This document shows, piece after piece, positions 8,100-17,900 of a stretch of 64,000 nucleotides of DNA (position 1 is the first letter of the stretch; every line of letters begins with the position of its first letter). Under the pieces are notes generated by a model. That model had not been told where the DNA came from. It saw only the letters and a program-made list of their open reading frames with translations, and did no database searches. Both the position numbers and the translations under genes were made by a program. This DNA is from Nocardia sp. CNY236 (GTDB taxonomy: Bacteria; Actinomycetota; Actinomycetes; Mycobacteriales; Mycobacteriaceae), in assembly GCF_000482385.1 (NCBI RefSeq), contig NZ_AXVD01000017.1:1-64000 (forward strand), in the 5' to 3' direction.

Positions 8100-8555
8100 C
8101 GAATTCCGATGGTGGGCCAGCAGTGTGTCGTAGATGTCGGCCAGGGCGGCGAGCTGCCCACGATCGAGAATATCGGTCATGTGTCGGCGCACGCTCTGGA
8201 CGTGCGCGGGCGCAGCCCCGGTCAGCACATCGGCCCCACGTGGCGTGAGCCGTGCTGCGGTGCGGCGGGCATCGTGGGGGATGGCCTCTCGGGTAACCAG
8301 GCCGCGCTTCTCCATCCGGGTGATCTGATGCGACAGTCGGCTCTGCGACCACTCGAGCTTGTCCGCCAACGAGGCGAACGGGAGTCGCTGGTCCGGGTCC
8401 TCCGCCAGATAGGCGAGGACCGAGTATTCGACGTAGGTGAGGTTGGATTCCTTGGTGGAATCCCGCCCGACTGCCGCGGCAATGAGGTCGCGGGTGCGCA
8501 CGAAACCCAACCAGGTGCGCATCTCGACGTCATCGAGCCGATGGGGATCGGTCAC
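8085..8555 (-). CDS. MarR-family transcriptional regulator
   Basis: 156 residues. Winged helix-turn-helix covers about 35-110: LTYVEYSVLAYLAEDPDQ, then the recognition helix WSQSRLSHQITRMEKRGLVTRE and the basic wing PHDARRTAARLT. Resembles MarR proteins that sense phenolic or oxidising compounds, but no ligand can be assigned. Convergent with mftD and divergent from fumarase across about 275 bp. Its 3' end lies in a tandem repeat, so the last residues (HRNSTAGP) are probably repeat-derived. Confidence 0.88.
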   Translation of the reverse strand: MTDPHRLDDVEMRTWLGFVRTRDLIAAAVGRDSTKESNLTYVEYSVLAYLAEDPDQRLPFASLADKLEWSQSRLSHQITRMEKRGLVTREAIPHDARRTAARLTPRGADVLTGAAPAHVQSVRRHMTDILDRGQLAALADIYDTLLAHHRNSTAGP

Positions 8556-8723
8556 GATAGCGCTCCAAACTCTGACGGATCACAAGGATCGTTCCGCGTC
8601 GCACGGGCCGCTGCGCAACCAGTCTGCGCGCGGCCCAGGCGATCGGATGCTCGCGTGCTTTCTCTGAGATGAGAGGTAGCATCACCGGGTTGAACGTGCA
8701 AGCCTTCGTGTAGTGCACCCGGG

Positions 8724-8742
8724 ATAGGGTTGCCTAACCATC
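8724..8742. promoter_or_regulatory. Weak IdeR/DtxR-like box upstream of fumarase
   Basis: The 19-mer ATAGGGTTGCCTAACCATC agrees with the IdeR/DtxR consensus (TTAGGTTAGGCTAACCTAA) at 12 of 19 positions, including the CCTAACC half. It lies 90 bp upstream of the gene for an iron-sulfur fumarase. Borderline match; listed because iron control of such an enzyme would make sense. Nothing else stands out in the rest of the 8556-8831 intergenic region. Confidence 0.3.
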
Positions 8743-8831
8743 TGGGGGTGTCGACCGGTGGCTAGGCTCGCTGTGCCGATGACCAGCCCGGCCGTTCGCC
8801 GTGTTCGGGCCCAGCCAAAGGAGTGCGACTG

Positions 8832-10508
8832 GTGACCGCGCCGGACTTCCGTTATTCAGATCTGCTGCCGATCGGCGCGGACTACACCCCCTACCGGTTG
8901 CTCACCACCGAGGGCGTCACGAGTTTCGAGCACAACGGGCGCACTTTCCTGCAGGTCGAACCCGAAGCGCTGCGGCTGCTCACCGAAACGGCGATGCACG
9001 ACATCAGTCACTATTTGCGCCCGGCGCACCTGGGTCAGCTGCGAAAGATCATCGACGATCCGGAATCCAGCGGCAACGACCGCTTCGTAGCGCTGGATCT
9101 GCTCAAGAACGTCAATATCTCCGCCGGCGGTGTACTGCCGATGTGCCAGGACACCGGCACCGCGATCGTCATGGGGAAGAAGTCCGAAGGCGTGCTCACC
9201 GGCGTCGACGACGCGCAATGGATCGGCCGAGGAGTGTTCGACGCCTATACCAGGCTGAATCTGCGCTACTCACAGTTGGCGCCGATCACCATGTGGGACG
9301 AGAAGAACACCGGCTCGAATCTGCCGGCACAGATCGAGCTCTACTCCACCCCAGGAGATTCAGCGCACCCGTCGTACAAATTCTTGTTCATGGCCAAGGG
9401 GGGTGGTTCGGCGAACAAGTCGTTTCTGTATCAAGAGACGAAGGCCATTCTGAATCCCACGCGGATGCTTGAATTCCTGGACGAGAAGATCCGTTCCTTG
9501 GGCACCGCGGCCTGCCCGCCGTATCATCTCGCGGTGGTCATTGGTGGAACCAGTGCCGAGTTCGCGCTGAAAACGGCGAAATACGCCTCCGCGCATTACT
9601 TGGACTCCTTGCCCACGACGGGGTCGATGTCGGCACACGGGTTCCGCGACCTGGAGCTGGAGGAAGAAGTATTCAAGCTGACTCAGTCCTTCGGTATCGG
9701 TGCACAATTCGGTGGCAAATATTTCTGTCACGACGTCCGCGTCGTGCGCCTTCCGCGCCACGGTGCCAGCTGTCCGGTGGCCATCGCAGTGTCGTGCTCG
9801 GCGGATCGGCAGGCATTGGCCAAGATCACCGCCGAAGGCGTATTCCTCGAGCAGCTCGAACGCGAGCCTGCGCAGTACCTGCCGGAACAGACCGATGACA
9901 TCCTCGGTGGCGACGTCGTGCGTATCGACTTGAATCGGCCGATGGACGAGATTCGTGCCGAATTGTCGAAATACCCGGTGAAGACCCGCCTTTCGTTGAC
10001 CGGTCCGCTGGTGGTCGCCCGCGACATTGCGCATGCCAAGATCGAAGAGCGCCTCGACGCGGGGGAGTCGATGCCCGACTATCTGCGAGACATGGCCGTG
10101 TACTATGCCGGACCGGCCAAGACACCGGAAGGGTATGCCTCCGGCTCCTTCGGACCGACTACCGCGGGCAGGATGGACTCCTACGTAGGTCGATTCCAGG
10201 CCGCGGGCGGGTCGTTCGTGATGCTGGCCAAGGGCAATCGGTCGGCACAGGTGACCAAAGCCTGTAAAGAACACGGCGGCTTCTACCTCGGCTCCATCGG
10301 AGGTCCTGCCGCACGGCTGGCGCTCGACTGCATCAAGTCGGTCGAGGTGTTGGAGTACCCCGAGCTGGGCATGGAGGCCGTGTGGAAGATCGAGGTGGAG
10401 GATTTTCCCGCGTTCATCGTGGTGGACGACAAGGGCAACGACTTTTTCGCCGAGACGCAGAAGCCGATTGCGCTACGGGTGCGCACCCGCTCCAAGGAAC
10501 GAGTCTGA
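8832..10508 (+). CDS. fum: Class I (4Fe-4S) fumarate hydratase
   Basis: 558 residues from GTG at 8832, chosen because AAAGGAG (8817-8823) sits 8 nt upstream; an in-frame GTG at 8823 overlaps that site. Two-part class I fumarase: the N-terminal Fe-S hydro-lyase alpha region carries [29 protein letters not shown] and [16 protein letters not shown], which supply the three cluster cysteines. The C-terminal beta region includes [15 protein letters not shown] and [18 protein letters not shown]. Catalyses fumarate + water to malate in the TCA cycle (cytosol). Monocistronic, with a strong hairpin after the stop. Many relatives rely on class II FumC; whether this genome also has one cannot be seen. 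Confidence 0.95.
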   Translation: MTAPDFRYSDLLPIGADYTPYRLLTTEGVTSFEHNGRTFLQVEPEALRLLTETAMHDISHYLRPAHLGQLRKIIDDPESSGNDRFVALDLLKNVNISAGGVLPMCQDTGTAIVMGKKSEGVLTGVDDAQWIGRGVFDAYTRLNLRYSQLAPITMWDEKNTGSNLPAQIELYSTPGDSAHPSYKFLFMAKGGGSANKSFLYQETKAILNPTRMLEFLDEKIRSLGTAACPPYHLAVVIGGTSAEFALKTAKYASAHYLDSLPTTGSMSAHGFRDLELEEEVFKLTQSFGIGAQFGGKYFCHDVRVVRLPRHGASCPVAIAVSCSADRQALAKITAEGVFLEQLEREPAQYLPEQTDDILGGDVVRIDLNRPMDEIRAELSKYPVKTRLSLTGPLVVARDIAHAKIEERLDAGESMPDYLRDMAVYYAGPAKTPEGYASGSFGPTTAGRMDSYVGRFQAAGGSFVMLAKGNRSAQVTKACKEHGGFYLGSIGGPAARLALDCIKSVEVLEYPELGMEAVWKIEVEDFPAFIVVDDKGNDFFAETQKPIALRVRTRSKERV

Positions 10509-10516
10509 ACCCTCGT

Positions 10517-10542
10517 GCCGCCCGCATCATGGTGCGGGCGGC
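10517..10542 (+). terminator. Hairpin terminator after fumarase
   Basis: GCCGCCCGCA (10517-10526) and TGCGGGCGGC (10533-10542) form a perfect 10-bp stem with a 6-nt loop, 8 nt past the stop codon. No U-tract follows, as is common in actinobacteria. Confidence 0.8.
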
Positions 10543-11361
10543 GAGCGAGCGATATCGACGGGTCAGTTGCGGTGTGTCCACGGCAGCGCCGGATCCGGGT
10601 ATTTGCACATGAACAGGTGCGGACACCGGCAGAGCGAGAGCACCAGATAGGCCCTGGCGGGTATCGGTGCAGTGCCGCAGACCGTCGTGTCGGGTTGCGT
10701 GTGCTGGACGGTTCGACACCGCGGCGGCTTCGCGTAGCGTCCGATATGGCGGCTCTGCACATGTTGGGGACCGAAATGTGGAAAGCGGCACCTTCCGTAC
10801 ACAGCGTTGGCCGTTCGCGCTGTATCGTCCGCTAGTGCCAGGGTGTGGGTTCGTACAACGCTTCGGTCGCTGCATTCAGAGTGCTTGGTGAGCACGGGGT
10901 TCGGCGTACCGCCCCGATGACCTGTGCCGGAGTCGCTGGCAGTCCTGGTATCTCGCCCTGGGGACACAGTGTGAAAACCCCATCGGTACAGCACCTCGGA
11001 ACCGGCGCACACCCGACCCTGGAACACTCTGGCTGGCGGTTGATTCGGGCATTTCGGTCGTAATCGTAGTGGATGACCGAATGTGTTCCACAGCACTGGA
11101 ATGCAATGTGGACAATATGTCTTCCATGTGAATCAAATCCCTGCGCGCTGGGGATAATTGAGTACATATCGGACATATCAGGTTGCTCGCCTGTGAAGTA
11201 GTAATGGTTTCTGGGGATTTCGGCGTCTGTTGTCCACAGGAAGGTGGAGACCGCAGTGGTCTGTGGTTCCGCCAGGTGAGGAATGAGTGAATTCGCCAGT
11301 CTTGTCGTCACAGTGACGCCTACAAGTATCCACCGCGGGGAGTGGAGCGACGGTCCATAGT
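10543..11361. other. 819-bp stretch without a supportable gene
   Basis: Several open frames exist on both strands (for example minus strand 10832-11422 and 10563-11096). They overlap one another, lack family features and do not show the GC-rich third positions of neighbouring genes. The part around 11080-11220 is visibly more AT-rich. A perfect 13-bp palindrome CGTCACAGTGACG (11305-11317) lies 45 bp before the M15 peptidase; its GTCACAG core resembles reported MtrA sites. ACATATC occurs twice in a row near 11163-11180. No riboswitch was recognised. Confidence 0.5.
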
Positions 11362-11913
11362 GTGCGAATGGGCACATATCCGACATCGAGCCGCTGGCGA
11401 TACCATCACTTCGTGCGGACACGGGTGAGGGTACTTGGAGCGGTAGTGTCGGCCTTGGTGGCAGCCGGAGTGTTCGCTGGGGAGGGCGAGGCCCGAGTCG
11501 GCGCAGTGAGTGACCACCAGGGGACTATGCGTTCCGCAGCCGATACCAGTGGACTCGAGCCGGGATTGGCACGCGCGTTCACGATGGCCGAGAGTGCGGC
11601 GCAGGCGCAGGGGGTGGCGTTGCAGATCACGTCGGGATATCGGACGCCGGCTCAACAACAGGCATTGTGGGACGACGGTGTCGCAACCTACGGGGCCGAT
11701 GTGCACCGCTGGGTGCTTCCCCCGGAGAAGTCGGCGCATGTGGCTGGGGGAGCGATCGATGTCGGTCCGCTACAGGGCGCGCAGTGGCTGGAGGCGAATG
11801 GCAGTCGCTGGGGGCTGTGCCGGATATTCGCCAACGAGTATTGGCACTTCGAGTTGCGTACTGCGCCCGGTGCATTGTGTCCGCCGCTTCTACCCGACGC
11901 CAGTTCGCTGTGA
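11362..11913 (+). CDS. Secreted M15-family D-Ala-D-Ala carboxypeptidase
   Basis: Up to 183 residues. The start is uncertain: GTG 11362, ATG 11368 or GTG 11413; the last gives a compact signal peptide (MRTRVRVLGAVVSALVAAG). After the signal, a VanY-type fold: ITSGYRTPAQQQALWDDG, then the zinc motif SAHVAGGAIDVG (H and D) and the late WHFEL histidine. Such enzymes trim peptidoglycan stem peptides in the cell envelope. The C-terminal CRIFANEYWHFE...APGALCPP has two cysteines that could pair. Single gene between a long gene-free region and a convergent XRE regulator. Confidence 0.88.
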   Translation: MRMGTYPTSSRWRYHHFVRTRVRVLGAVVSALVAAGVFAGEGEARVGAVSDHQGTMRSAADTSGLEPGLARAFTMAESAAQAQGVALQITSGYRTPAQQQALWDDGVATYGADVHRWVLPPEKSAHVAGGAIDVGPLQGAQWLEANGSRWGLCRIFANEYWHFELRTAPGALCPPLLPDASSL

Positions 11914-12008
11914 TCGGCACATCTGGCGCATAGGGTTCGCGGACCGGGTTTGCCCAGTAGCGCCGCCTGCGCGGCGGTCGCTCGTGCGCCGCGGTGCATC
12001 GAGCCCAC

Positions 12009-13241
12009 TCACTCGATCGACAACGAGCGCAGTTGGTCGAGATAGGTTTCCGTGCGCGGGTCACCGGGGTAGTGCGCAACGAACTCGCGTGCGACTTCGC
12101 CAGCCGTCCACAGCAACGAGGGCAGTGAGCGGCGCCGACCCGCGAGCGCTCGCATGCCCTCGGCCACTGCCAGTTCCAGATCGTCCCCGCGAACGGCCAC
12201 CGCAGCCAGGGTGAGGCGTGCCTCGGAGACGCGCATGGGGTTGCGCACGGTGCCGTCGGGGCGGGTTGCGTTCTTGATCACTTCGTGTGCGTACGCTTCG
12301 GCGAGCCGATCGTCGCCGGCCACCCGGCAGCAGTCCATTGCGTAGAAGTCGAGTTTGTGCGCGTCCACGACGAAGTGATTGTCCAAATTTGCAGGATGGT
12401 CCATGCGCTCCAAGATCGCTCGACCGTCCGCCAGCGCCGCCTCCACCTCGCGTCGATCTCCCAGTCGTGCCCAGGCTTTGGCCCGTTGCGCCGCGAGTTG
12501 CACATCGACACGCAAATTTCGGCTCACCTTCAGTGTCGGTTGCACCGTCTCGATGACGCCTCGATAGTTCGCCTGGGTGAGCGCGAACCACGCCGCCATT
12601 TCTGTTGCCCACGCCGTGATCTCAACGGCCTCTGCCTCCTGTCCCAACGCATGGGCTGCTCGGCGAGTGGCTTCGGCTGCTGTCCGTCGTCCGAGGTCGT
12701 AGTCGACACACCCGACCAACAATGCGACCCATCCGGCGAGTACCAGGATTTCGCGGTGTTGTCCCAGAGTCAGTCGTCCATCCAGCAACGACGTGATCCT
12801 GCGCAGCCATGCCGTCCCCTCCGAGTGCAGGTCGTGTGGGTCGGCATAGGAGTATTCGCAGCACAGGCGCTCGGCGGTAATTCGGATCGCGTCCAAGGTC
12901 ACAGCAGATACATCGGATATCCGCAGCCGGCCGATGAACTCGAGTGTGTCCATGCCTGTGGCCGAGAGTAGTTCATCGTCGCGATTCGGTCTGACCTTGG
13001 GGAAGAATGCCGAGGTCACTGCGTTGAAGGTGGCGGCGATGATCGGAGCGTAGAAATCGTCGGGGCGTGATTCGCCCGATTCCCAACGGCGCCAGTTACG
13101 TAGCAGGGTGCTGTCGGTCGGCAAGTTGTGCGATGACTTCCCCCGCATCGCGCGAACAGCATCCGCCTGCGACCACCCCCTCGCATCGCGTTCAGAGCGC
13201 ATCCGGATTGCCCAAACGGGTCGATCGTCGGTAGCGGTCAC
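12009..13241 (-). CDS. XRE-family regulator with C-terminal TPR-like domain
   Basis: 410 residues from GTG 13241 (an in-frame TTG at 13280 would lengthen it but lies across the operator). N-terminal cro/C1-type helix-turn-helix: IRMRSERDARGWSQADAVRAM, with WRRWESGESRPDDFYAPIIAA. The remaining about 300 residues are alpha-helical and repeat-like (TPR/SARP-like), as in many large nocardial and streptomycete XRE regulators. It is divergent from a small resolvase-like protein, an arrangement that suggests a functional pair. No ligand or targets can be assigned. Confidence 0.82.
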   Translation of the reverse strand: MTATDDRPVWAIRMRSERDARGWSQADAVRAMRGKSSHNLPTDSTLLRNWRRWESGESRPDDFYAPIIAATFNAVTSAFFPKVRPNRDDELLSATGMDTLEFIGRLRISDVSAVTLDAIRITAERLCCEYSYADPHDLHSEGTAWLRRITSLLDGRLTLGQHREILVLAGWVALLVGCVDYDLGRRTAAEATRRAAHALGQEAEAVEITAWATEMAAWFALTQANYRGVIETVQPTLKVSRNLRVDVQLAAQRAKAWARLGDRREVEAALADGRAILERMDHPANLDNHFVVDAHKLDFYAMDCCRVAGDDRLAEAYAHEVIKNATRPDGTVRNPMRVSEARLTLAAVAVRGDDLELAVAEGMRALAGRRRSLPSLLWTAGEVAREFVAHYPGDPRTETYLDQLRSLSIE

Positions 13242-13254
13242 ACCCGCAGTATCG

Positions 13255-13273
13255 CACCAGTTAACGTCTGGTG
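13255..13273. promoter_or_regulatory. Candidate operator of the XRE regulator
   Basis: CACCAG (13255-13260) and CTGGTG (13268-13273) form a perfect 6-bp inverted repeat with a 7-nt spacer, ending 14 bp upstream of the regulator's GTG. Position suggests autoregulation. The divergent gene starts 210 bp away. Confidence 0.45.
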
Positions 13274-13483
13274 TCCTCAATAGGGCACGGAGATGTCCCT
13301 GGATTGACAGCTATTCGCGCCCCGCGAAGTCGAGCAGGCTCGGTATCGGTGCACAAAGTTCGCCTGGCATTTCGCCAGGGAGGCGACCGAAAAACACAAC
13401 TGCTCTTGCATGTAGCGCAACAGCCCCGTAGAACGGGTTAATCCACTGAAGAGAACGGCGATCCCAATCCAACGGAGGTTCGG

Positions 13484-13789
13484 GTGGAAGCGTTGATCTA
13501 TGGATACTTGCGTGATGACCTGGCCGACGGCCAGTGCAAGGAGCTCGAGGCGGCCATGAGCAGCCTCGCTCGCGACGAAGGGCTCTGCTTCGCAGCAACA
13601 TTTCATGAATCGACCGGTGGTGACGGTGCCGCTTTTGCGGAGCTCACGGCCGAACTGAAGCGAGCCGACGCACACCATGTAGTGGTTCCGTCGCTCGAAC
13701 ACCTTGCTGGTCAGACGATTCCGCGTGACGTGCTACTGGCGAAACTGGTCGATGAGGCGGCAGCCCAGGTGTGGACCGTGAACAGCTGA
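13484..13789 (+). CDS. Small resolvase-domain-like protein lacking catalytic residues
   Basis: 101 residues; GTG start with GGAGG 5 nt upstream. The chain follows the N-terminal fold of serine resolvases: strand LIYGYLRDD, helix with QCKELEAAMSSLARDEG, strand CFAATFHES, then AFAELTAELKRADAHHVVVPSLEHLAG. The catalytic serine that follows Y-x-R in resolvases is replaced by aspartate (YLRDD), and the late R-L-x-R segment reads HLAGQ. No DNA-binding domain follows. It cannot be an active recombinase. Divergent from the XRE regulator; perhaps its partner or antagonist (inference). Confidence 0.75.
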   Translation: MEALIYGYLRDDLADGQCKELEAAMSSLARDEGLCFAATFHESTGGDGAAFAELTAELKRADAHHVVVPSLEHLAGQTIPRDVLLAKLVDEAAAQVWTVNS

Positions 13790-13833
13790 CCAGGGTGTGG
13801 CGTGATCGTTCGCGTCGCAACCAAGCACATCGA

Positions 13834-13864
13834 GGTTCAGCGGTTCAGCGGTTCATCGGTTCAG
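13834..13864. repeat. 8-bp tandem repeat (CGGTTCAG, about 4 copies) across the PAC2 stop
   Basis: Copies at 13834-13840 (partial), 13841-13848, 13849-13856 (ends CAT) and 13857-13864. The TGA of the minus-strand PAC2 gene is the TCA at 13861-13863 in the gene-proximal copy. Confidence 0.9.
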
Positions 13865-14745
13865 CGCCCGAAGCTACCCGGCCCTCGCCTGCGGAGATAC
13901 TTCTCGAACTCCGCGGCGATGGCGTCGCCGTCGATTTTGGCCATGGCCTCGTTCAGGTCGACAGCAGCGTCGCCACGCTCCTCCAACGAGCGTACGTACT
14001 CGCTGATCTCATCGTCGCTCACGGTCATTTCGTTGACCGCGGTCTCCCAATCTTCTGCCTGCTTGGGCAATTCGTGCAGTGGCACTTCGATGTCGAGCGC
14101 GTCCTCCACCCGATGCAGCAACGCGATGGTTGCCTTCGGGTTCGGCGGCTGGGAAACATAATGCGGTACGGCGGCCCAGAACGACACAGCAGGCACCCCA
14201 GCCTGCACGCACTGGTCCTGCAAGACGCCGGTGATCCCGGTGGGTCCCTCGTACCGAGTCTGCTCCAGGTTGAACCGCTCGGCAGCCTCCGTGCTGCACG
14301 CCGAGCCGGTCACCGGCACCGGTCTGGTGTGTGGTGTATCGGCGAGCAGCGCGCCGAGTATGACCACGGTCCGTACCCCGAGTTGGTCGATGAACGCGAG
14401 CAGATCGCCACAGAAGCTTCGCCAACGCATATTCGGTTCGATACCACGCAGCAGCACGACGTCCCGGTCGCTTCCCGGGGGGGAACAGACCGACAGTGTC
14501 GTCGACGGCCACAGGACTTCCCTGGTCACTCCATCCACTTGACGCACACTCGGCCGGTTGACTTGATAGTCGTAGTAGTCCTCCGAGTCGAGTTCGGCCA
14601 AGGGTTCGGCGTCCCAGATCAGTTCCAGGTGCTCGACGGCACCACTGGCTGCGTCACCGGCGTCGTTCCAGCCCTCGAAGGCAGCAACCAGCACCGGATC
14701 CCGCAACGTGGGCAGGTCCGAAGCGGAGGTTTCACTGGCGTTCAC
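13861..14745 (-). CDS. PAC2-family protein (Rv2125 orthologue)
   Basis: 294 residues. PAC2 (proteasome assembly chaperone-like) domain: VLVAAFEGWNDAGDAAS at the N-terminus, then LLRGIEPNMRWRSFC, VVILGALLADTPHTRPVPV and a middle segment GPTGITGVLQDQC. The C-terminal about 70 residues are acidic and helical. In M. tuberculosis the same gene is divergent from metH, as here. Despite the name, bacterial members have no demonstrated role in proteasome assembly. The GTG start follows TAGGCT by 6 nt on the minus strand, consistent with a leaderless message. Confidence 0.9.
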   Translation of the reverse strand: MNASETSASDLPTLRDPVLVAAFEGWNDAGDAASGAVEHLELIWDAEPLAELDSEDYYDYQVNRPSVRQVDGVTREVLWPSTTLSVCSPPGSDRDVVLLRGIEPNMRWRSFCGDLLAFIDQLGVRTVVILGALLADTPHTRPVPVTGSACSTEAAERFNLEQTRYEGPTGITGVLQDQCVQAGVPAVSFWAAVPHYVSQPPNPKATIALLHRVEDALDIEVPLHELPKQAEDWETAVNEMTVSDDEISEYVRSLEERGDAAVDLNEAMAKIDGDAIAAEFEKYLRRRGPGSFGR

Positions 14746-14895
14746 TCGGTCAGCCTACGGCGTTCGGCGCCGTGGCGTGTCTCAGGACGGTTCGAGGGTC
14801 TGCGGCATGTTCGGCGCGGTCGTGTCGGTGTGGTGTGCTGTGGTGTGGCGCACCACCCAGCCTCCACGGGCGCAACGGTCCGGCCGTCGGCCTAC

Positions 14896-14901
14896 TACGC
14901 T
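14896..14901 (+). promoter_or_regulatory. -10 element of a leaderless metH promoter
   Basis: TACGCT followed by exactly 7 nt and the metH ATG. No clear Shine-Dalgarno is present. This TANNNT-N7-start spacing is typical of mycobacterial leaderless transcripts. Confidence 0.5.
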
Positions 14902-14908
14902 GGGAGAC

Positions 14909-17900
14909 ATGTCTGCGTCCATTCCCGCCGAGTTCGACACCACGCTACTCGAGACGTTGCGCCGCCGCGTCGTCGTCGGCGACGGCGCGATGGGGACGAT
15001 GCTGCAAGCCGCCGATCTCACCCTGGACGACTTCCATGGGCTCGAGGGTTGTAACGAAATCCTCAACGAAACGCGGCCGGATGTTCTGCGTGAAATCCAT
15101 CGCGCGTATTTCGAGGCGGGCGCCGACGCGGTCGAGACCAACACCTTCGGTTGCAACCTGCCCAATCTCGCCGATTACGGCATCGCCGATCGAATCCGTG
15201 ACCTATCGACCCGCGGCGTTCGACTCGCGCGTGAGGTTGCCGACGACATGGGGCCGTCCTCGGACGGGACCCCACGGTATGTGTTGGGCTCGATGGGACC
15301 GGGCACGAAACTGCCGACGTTGGGGCATGCGACGTTCGTCTCCCTGCGGGACGCCTACACCGAAGCCGCGATCGGCATGCTGGACGGCGGCGCGGACGCC
15401 ATCCTCATCGAGACCTGCCAAGATCTCCTGCAAGTGAAGGCAGCGGTGACCGGCAGCAAGCGCGCGATGGTGCAGGTCGGTCGCAAGATCCCGATCATTA
15501 CCCATGTCACGGTGGAAACCACCGGCACCATGCTGGTGGGTAGCGAAATCGGTGCGGCGCTCACCGCGCTCGAGCCGCTCGGCATCGACGTGATCGGTCT
15601 GAACTGTGCGACCGGGCCCGACGAAATGAGCGAGCACCTGCGCCACCTGTCGAGGCATGCACGCGTACCGGTCTCGGTGATGCCGAATGCCGGACTTCCG
15701 GTGCTCGGCGCCGATGGAGCCGTGTATCCACTCACTCCAGAGGAACTTGCCCGCGCACTGAGTGGGTTCGTCACCGAGTTCGGTCTCGCCTTGGTCGGCG
15801 GGTGCTGTGGCACCACTCCCGAGCACATTCGTCAGGTCGGTGCCGCAGTACGAGCAGTCGATCCCGGCCTGGCGCCGATGGCCGAGCGTCGCAGCCCGTT
15901 GCACGAGCCGAGCGTGTCCAGTATGTATTCGGCGGTGCCGTTCGATCAGGACACCTCGATCCTGATGGTCGGCGAGCGGACGAACGCCAACGGCTCCAAG
16001 GCATTCCGAGAGGCGATGTTGGCCGAGGACTGGCAGAGATGCCTCGACATCGCCAAGGACCAGACTCGTGACGGCGCGCACATGCTCGATTTGTGCGTCG
16101 ACTACGTGGGGCGCGATGGAACCAGAGACATGCAGGCGCTGGCCAGCAGGCTGGCCACCGCCTCGACATTGCCGATCATGCTCGACTCCACCGAGACCGA
16201 GGTGCTGCGAGCGGGCCTGGAACATCTCGGCGGCCGTTGCGCGGTGAACTCGGTGAACTACGAGGACGGCGATGGTCCGGATTCGCGTTTCCAGCAGACC
16301 ATGCGGCTGGTCGCCGAGCACGGCGCAGCGGTGGTGGCGCTCACCATCGATGAGCAAGGGCAGGCCCGTACTGCGGAGAAGAAGGTGGAGATCGCGCAGC
16401 GGCTGATCGCCGACATCACCGGTACCTGGGGGTTGTCGGAAAGCGATATCATCATCGATACCCTGACCTTCACCCTCGGCACCGGCCAGGAGGAATCGCG
16501 CCGCGACGGTATCGAGACGATCGAGGCCATTCGCGAACTCACCCGTCTGCATCCACAGGTGCAGACCACATTGGGGCTGTCGAACATTTCCTTCGGGCTC
16601 AACCCCGCCGCGCGGCAGGTGCTCAACTCGGTCTTCATGCACGAATGCGTCGAGGCCGGCCTGGGTTCCGCGATCGTGCATGCTTCGAAGATTCTCCCGA
16701 TGAGCCGGATTCCGGACGAGCAGCGCGTGGCCGCGCTGGATTTGGTATACGACCGTCGAACCCCGGACTACGACCCGTTGCAGAAGCTGATGGCGCTGTT
16801 CGAGGGAGTGTCCACATCCTCGTCCAAGGCGTCGCGAGCCGAGGAACTGGCGGCACTTCCGTTGTTCGAGCGACTGGAACAACGGATCGTCGATGGTGAG
16901 CGGGCAGGGCTGGAGGCCGACCTGGACGCAGCGATGACCGAAGTGCCGCCCCTGCGGATCATCAACGAGACGCTGCTGTCGGGGATGAAGACGGTCGGCC
17001 AGCTGTTCGGCTCCGGCCAGATGCAGTTGCCGTTCGTGCTGCAGTCGGCCGAGGTGATGAAGGGCGCGGTCGCCTATCTGGAGCCATACATGGAAGCGGT
17101 CGACGACAGCGGCAAGGGGCGTATCGTGCTGGCTACGGTCAAAGGCGACGTGCACGACATCGGTAAGAACCTCGTGGACATCATCTTGTCGAACAATGGC
17201 TACGAAGTGGTCAATCTCGGTATCAAGCAACCGATTTCCACCATCCTGGACACCGCAGTGGACAAGAAGGCCGACGTTATCGGCATGTCGGGTCTGCTGG
17301 TGAAGTCGACGGTGGTCATGAAGGAGAATCTCGAAGAACTCAACGCCAAGGGAGTGGCCGAGCAATTCCCCGTGCTGCTCGGTGGTGCGGCGTTGACTCG
17401 TTCGTATGTCGAGAACGACCTCACCGAGGTATATCGGGGCGACGTACGCTATGCCCGTGATGCGTTCGAGGGTCTGAGGCTGATGGACGACATCATGACG
17501 CGCAAGCGTGGCGGTGCGCCGGACCGGAACAGCCCGGAGGCAGTCGCCGAGCGAGCCAAGGCCGCCGAACGCAAGGCGCGCCGTGAACGTTCCCAGCGGA
17601 TCGCCGCAGAGCGTCGCGCGGCCGAGCAACCCGTGGTGGTGCCCGAACGCTCCGACGTCGCGACGGATCTACCGGTGCCCGTGCCGCCGTTCTGGGGTAC
17701 CCGCGTGGTGAAAGGGCTGGCCCTGCACGAGTATGCGGGTCTACTCGACGAGCGCGCGTTGTTTCTCGGGCAGTGGGGTCTGCGCGGCCAGCGTGGCGGT
17801 GACGGGCCCAGCTACGAGGACTTGGTGGAGACCGACGGCAGGCCGAGGTTGCGCGCTTGGCTCGACCGGCTCAGTACCGAAGGGGTATTGCAGCACGCAG

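Noticed and set aside
11080..11361. c-di-AMP (ydaO-type) riboswitch in front of the M15 peptidase
   Set aside because: Considered because such switches precede actinobacterial cell-wall hydrolases, but the conserved sequence blocks are not present.
10563..11422. Two overlapping minus-strand frames (10563-11096, 10832-11422)
   Set aside because: They overlap each other, have no ribosome site and no recognisable domain, and lack GC-rich third codon positions.
13484..13789. Active site-specific recombinase or mobile element
   Set aside because: Catalytic serine and arginines are missing, with no DNA-binding domain, no inverted repeats and no cargo.
14746..14908. Cobalamin riboswitch in front of metH
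   Set aside because: No B12-box or adjoining helices were recognisable, and a -10 element directly precedes the start codon.
15203..17629. Long open frame (808 codons) on the minus strand opposite metH
   Set aside because: It is antisense to a fully conserved metH and shows no family features. Such frames are usual opposite GC-rich genes with strong codon bias.
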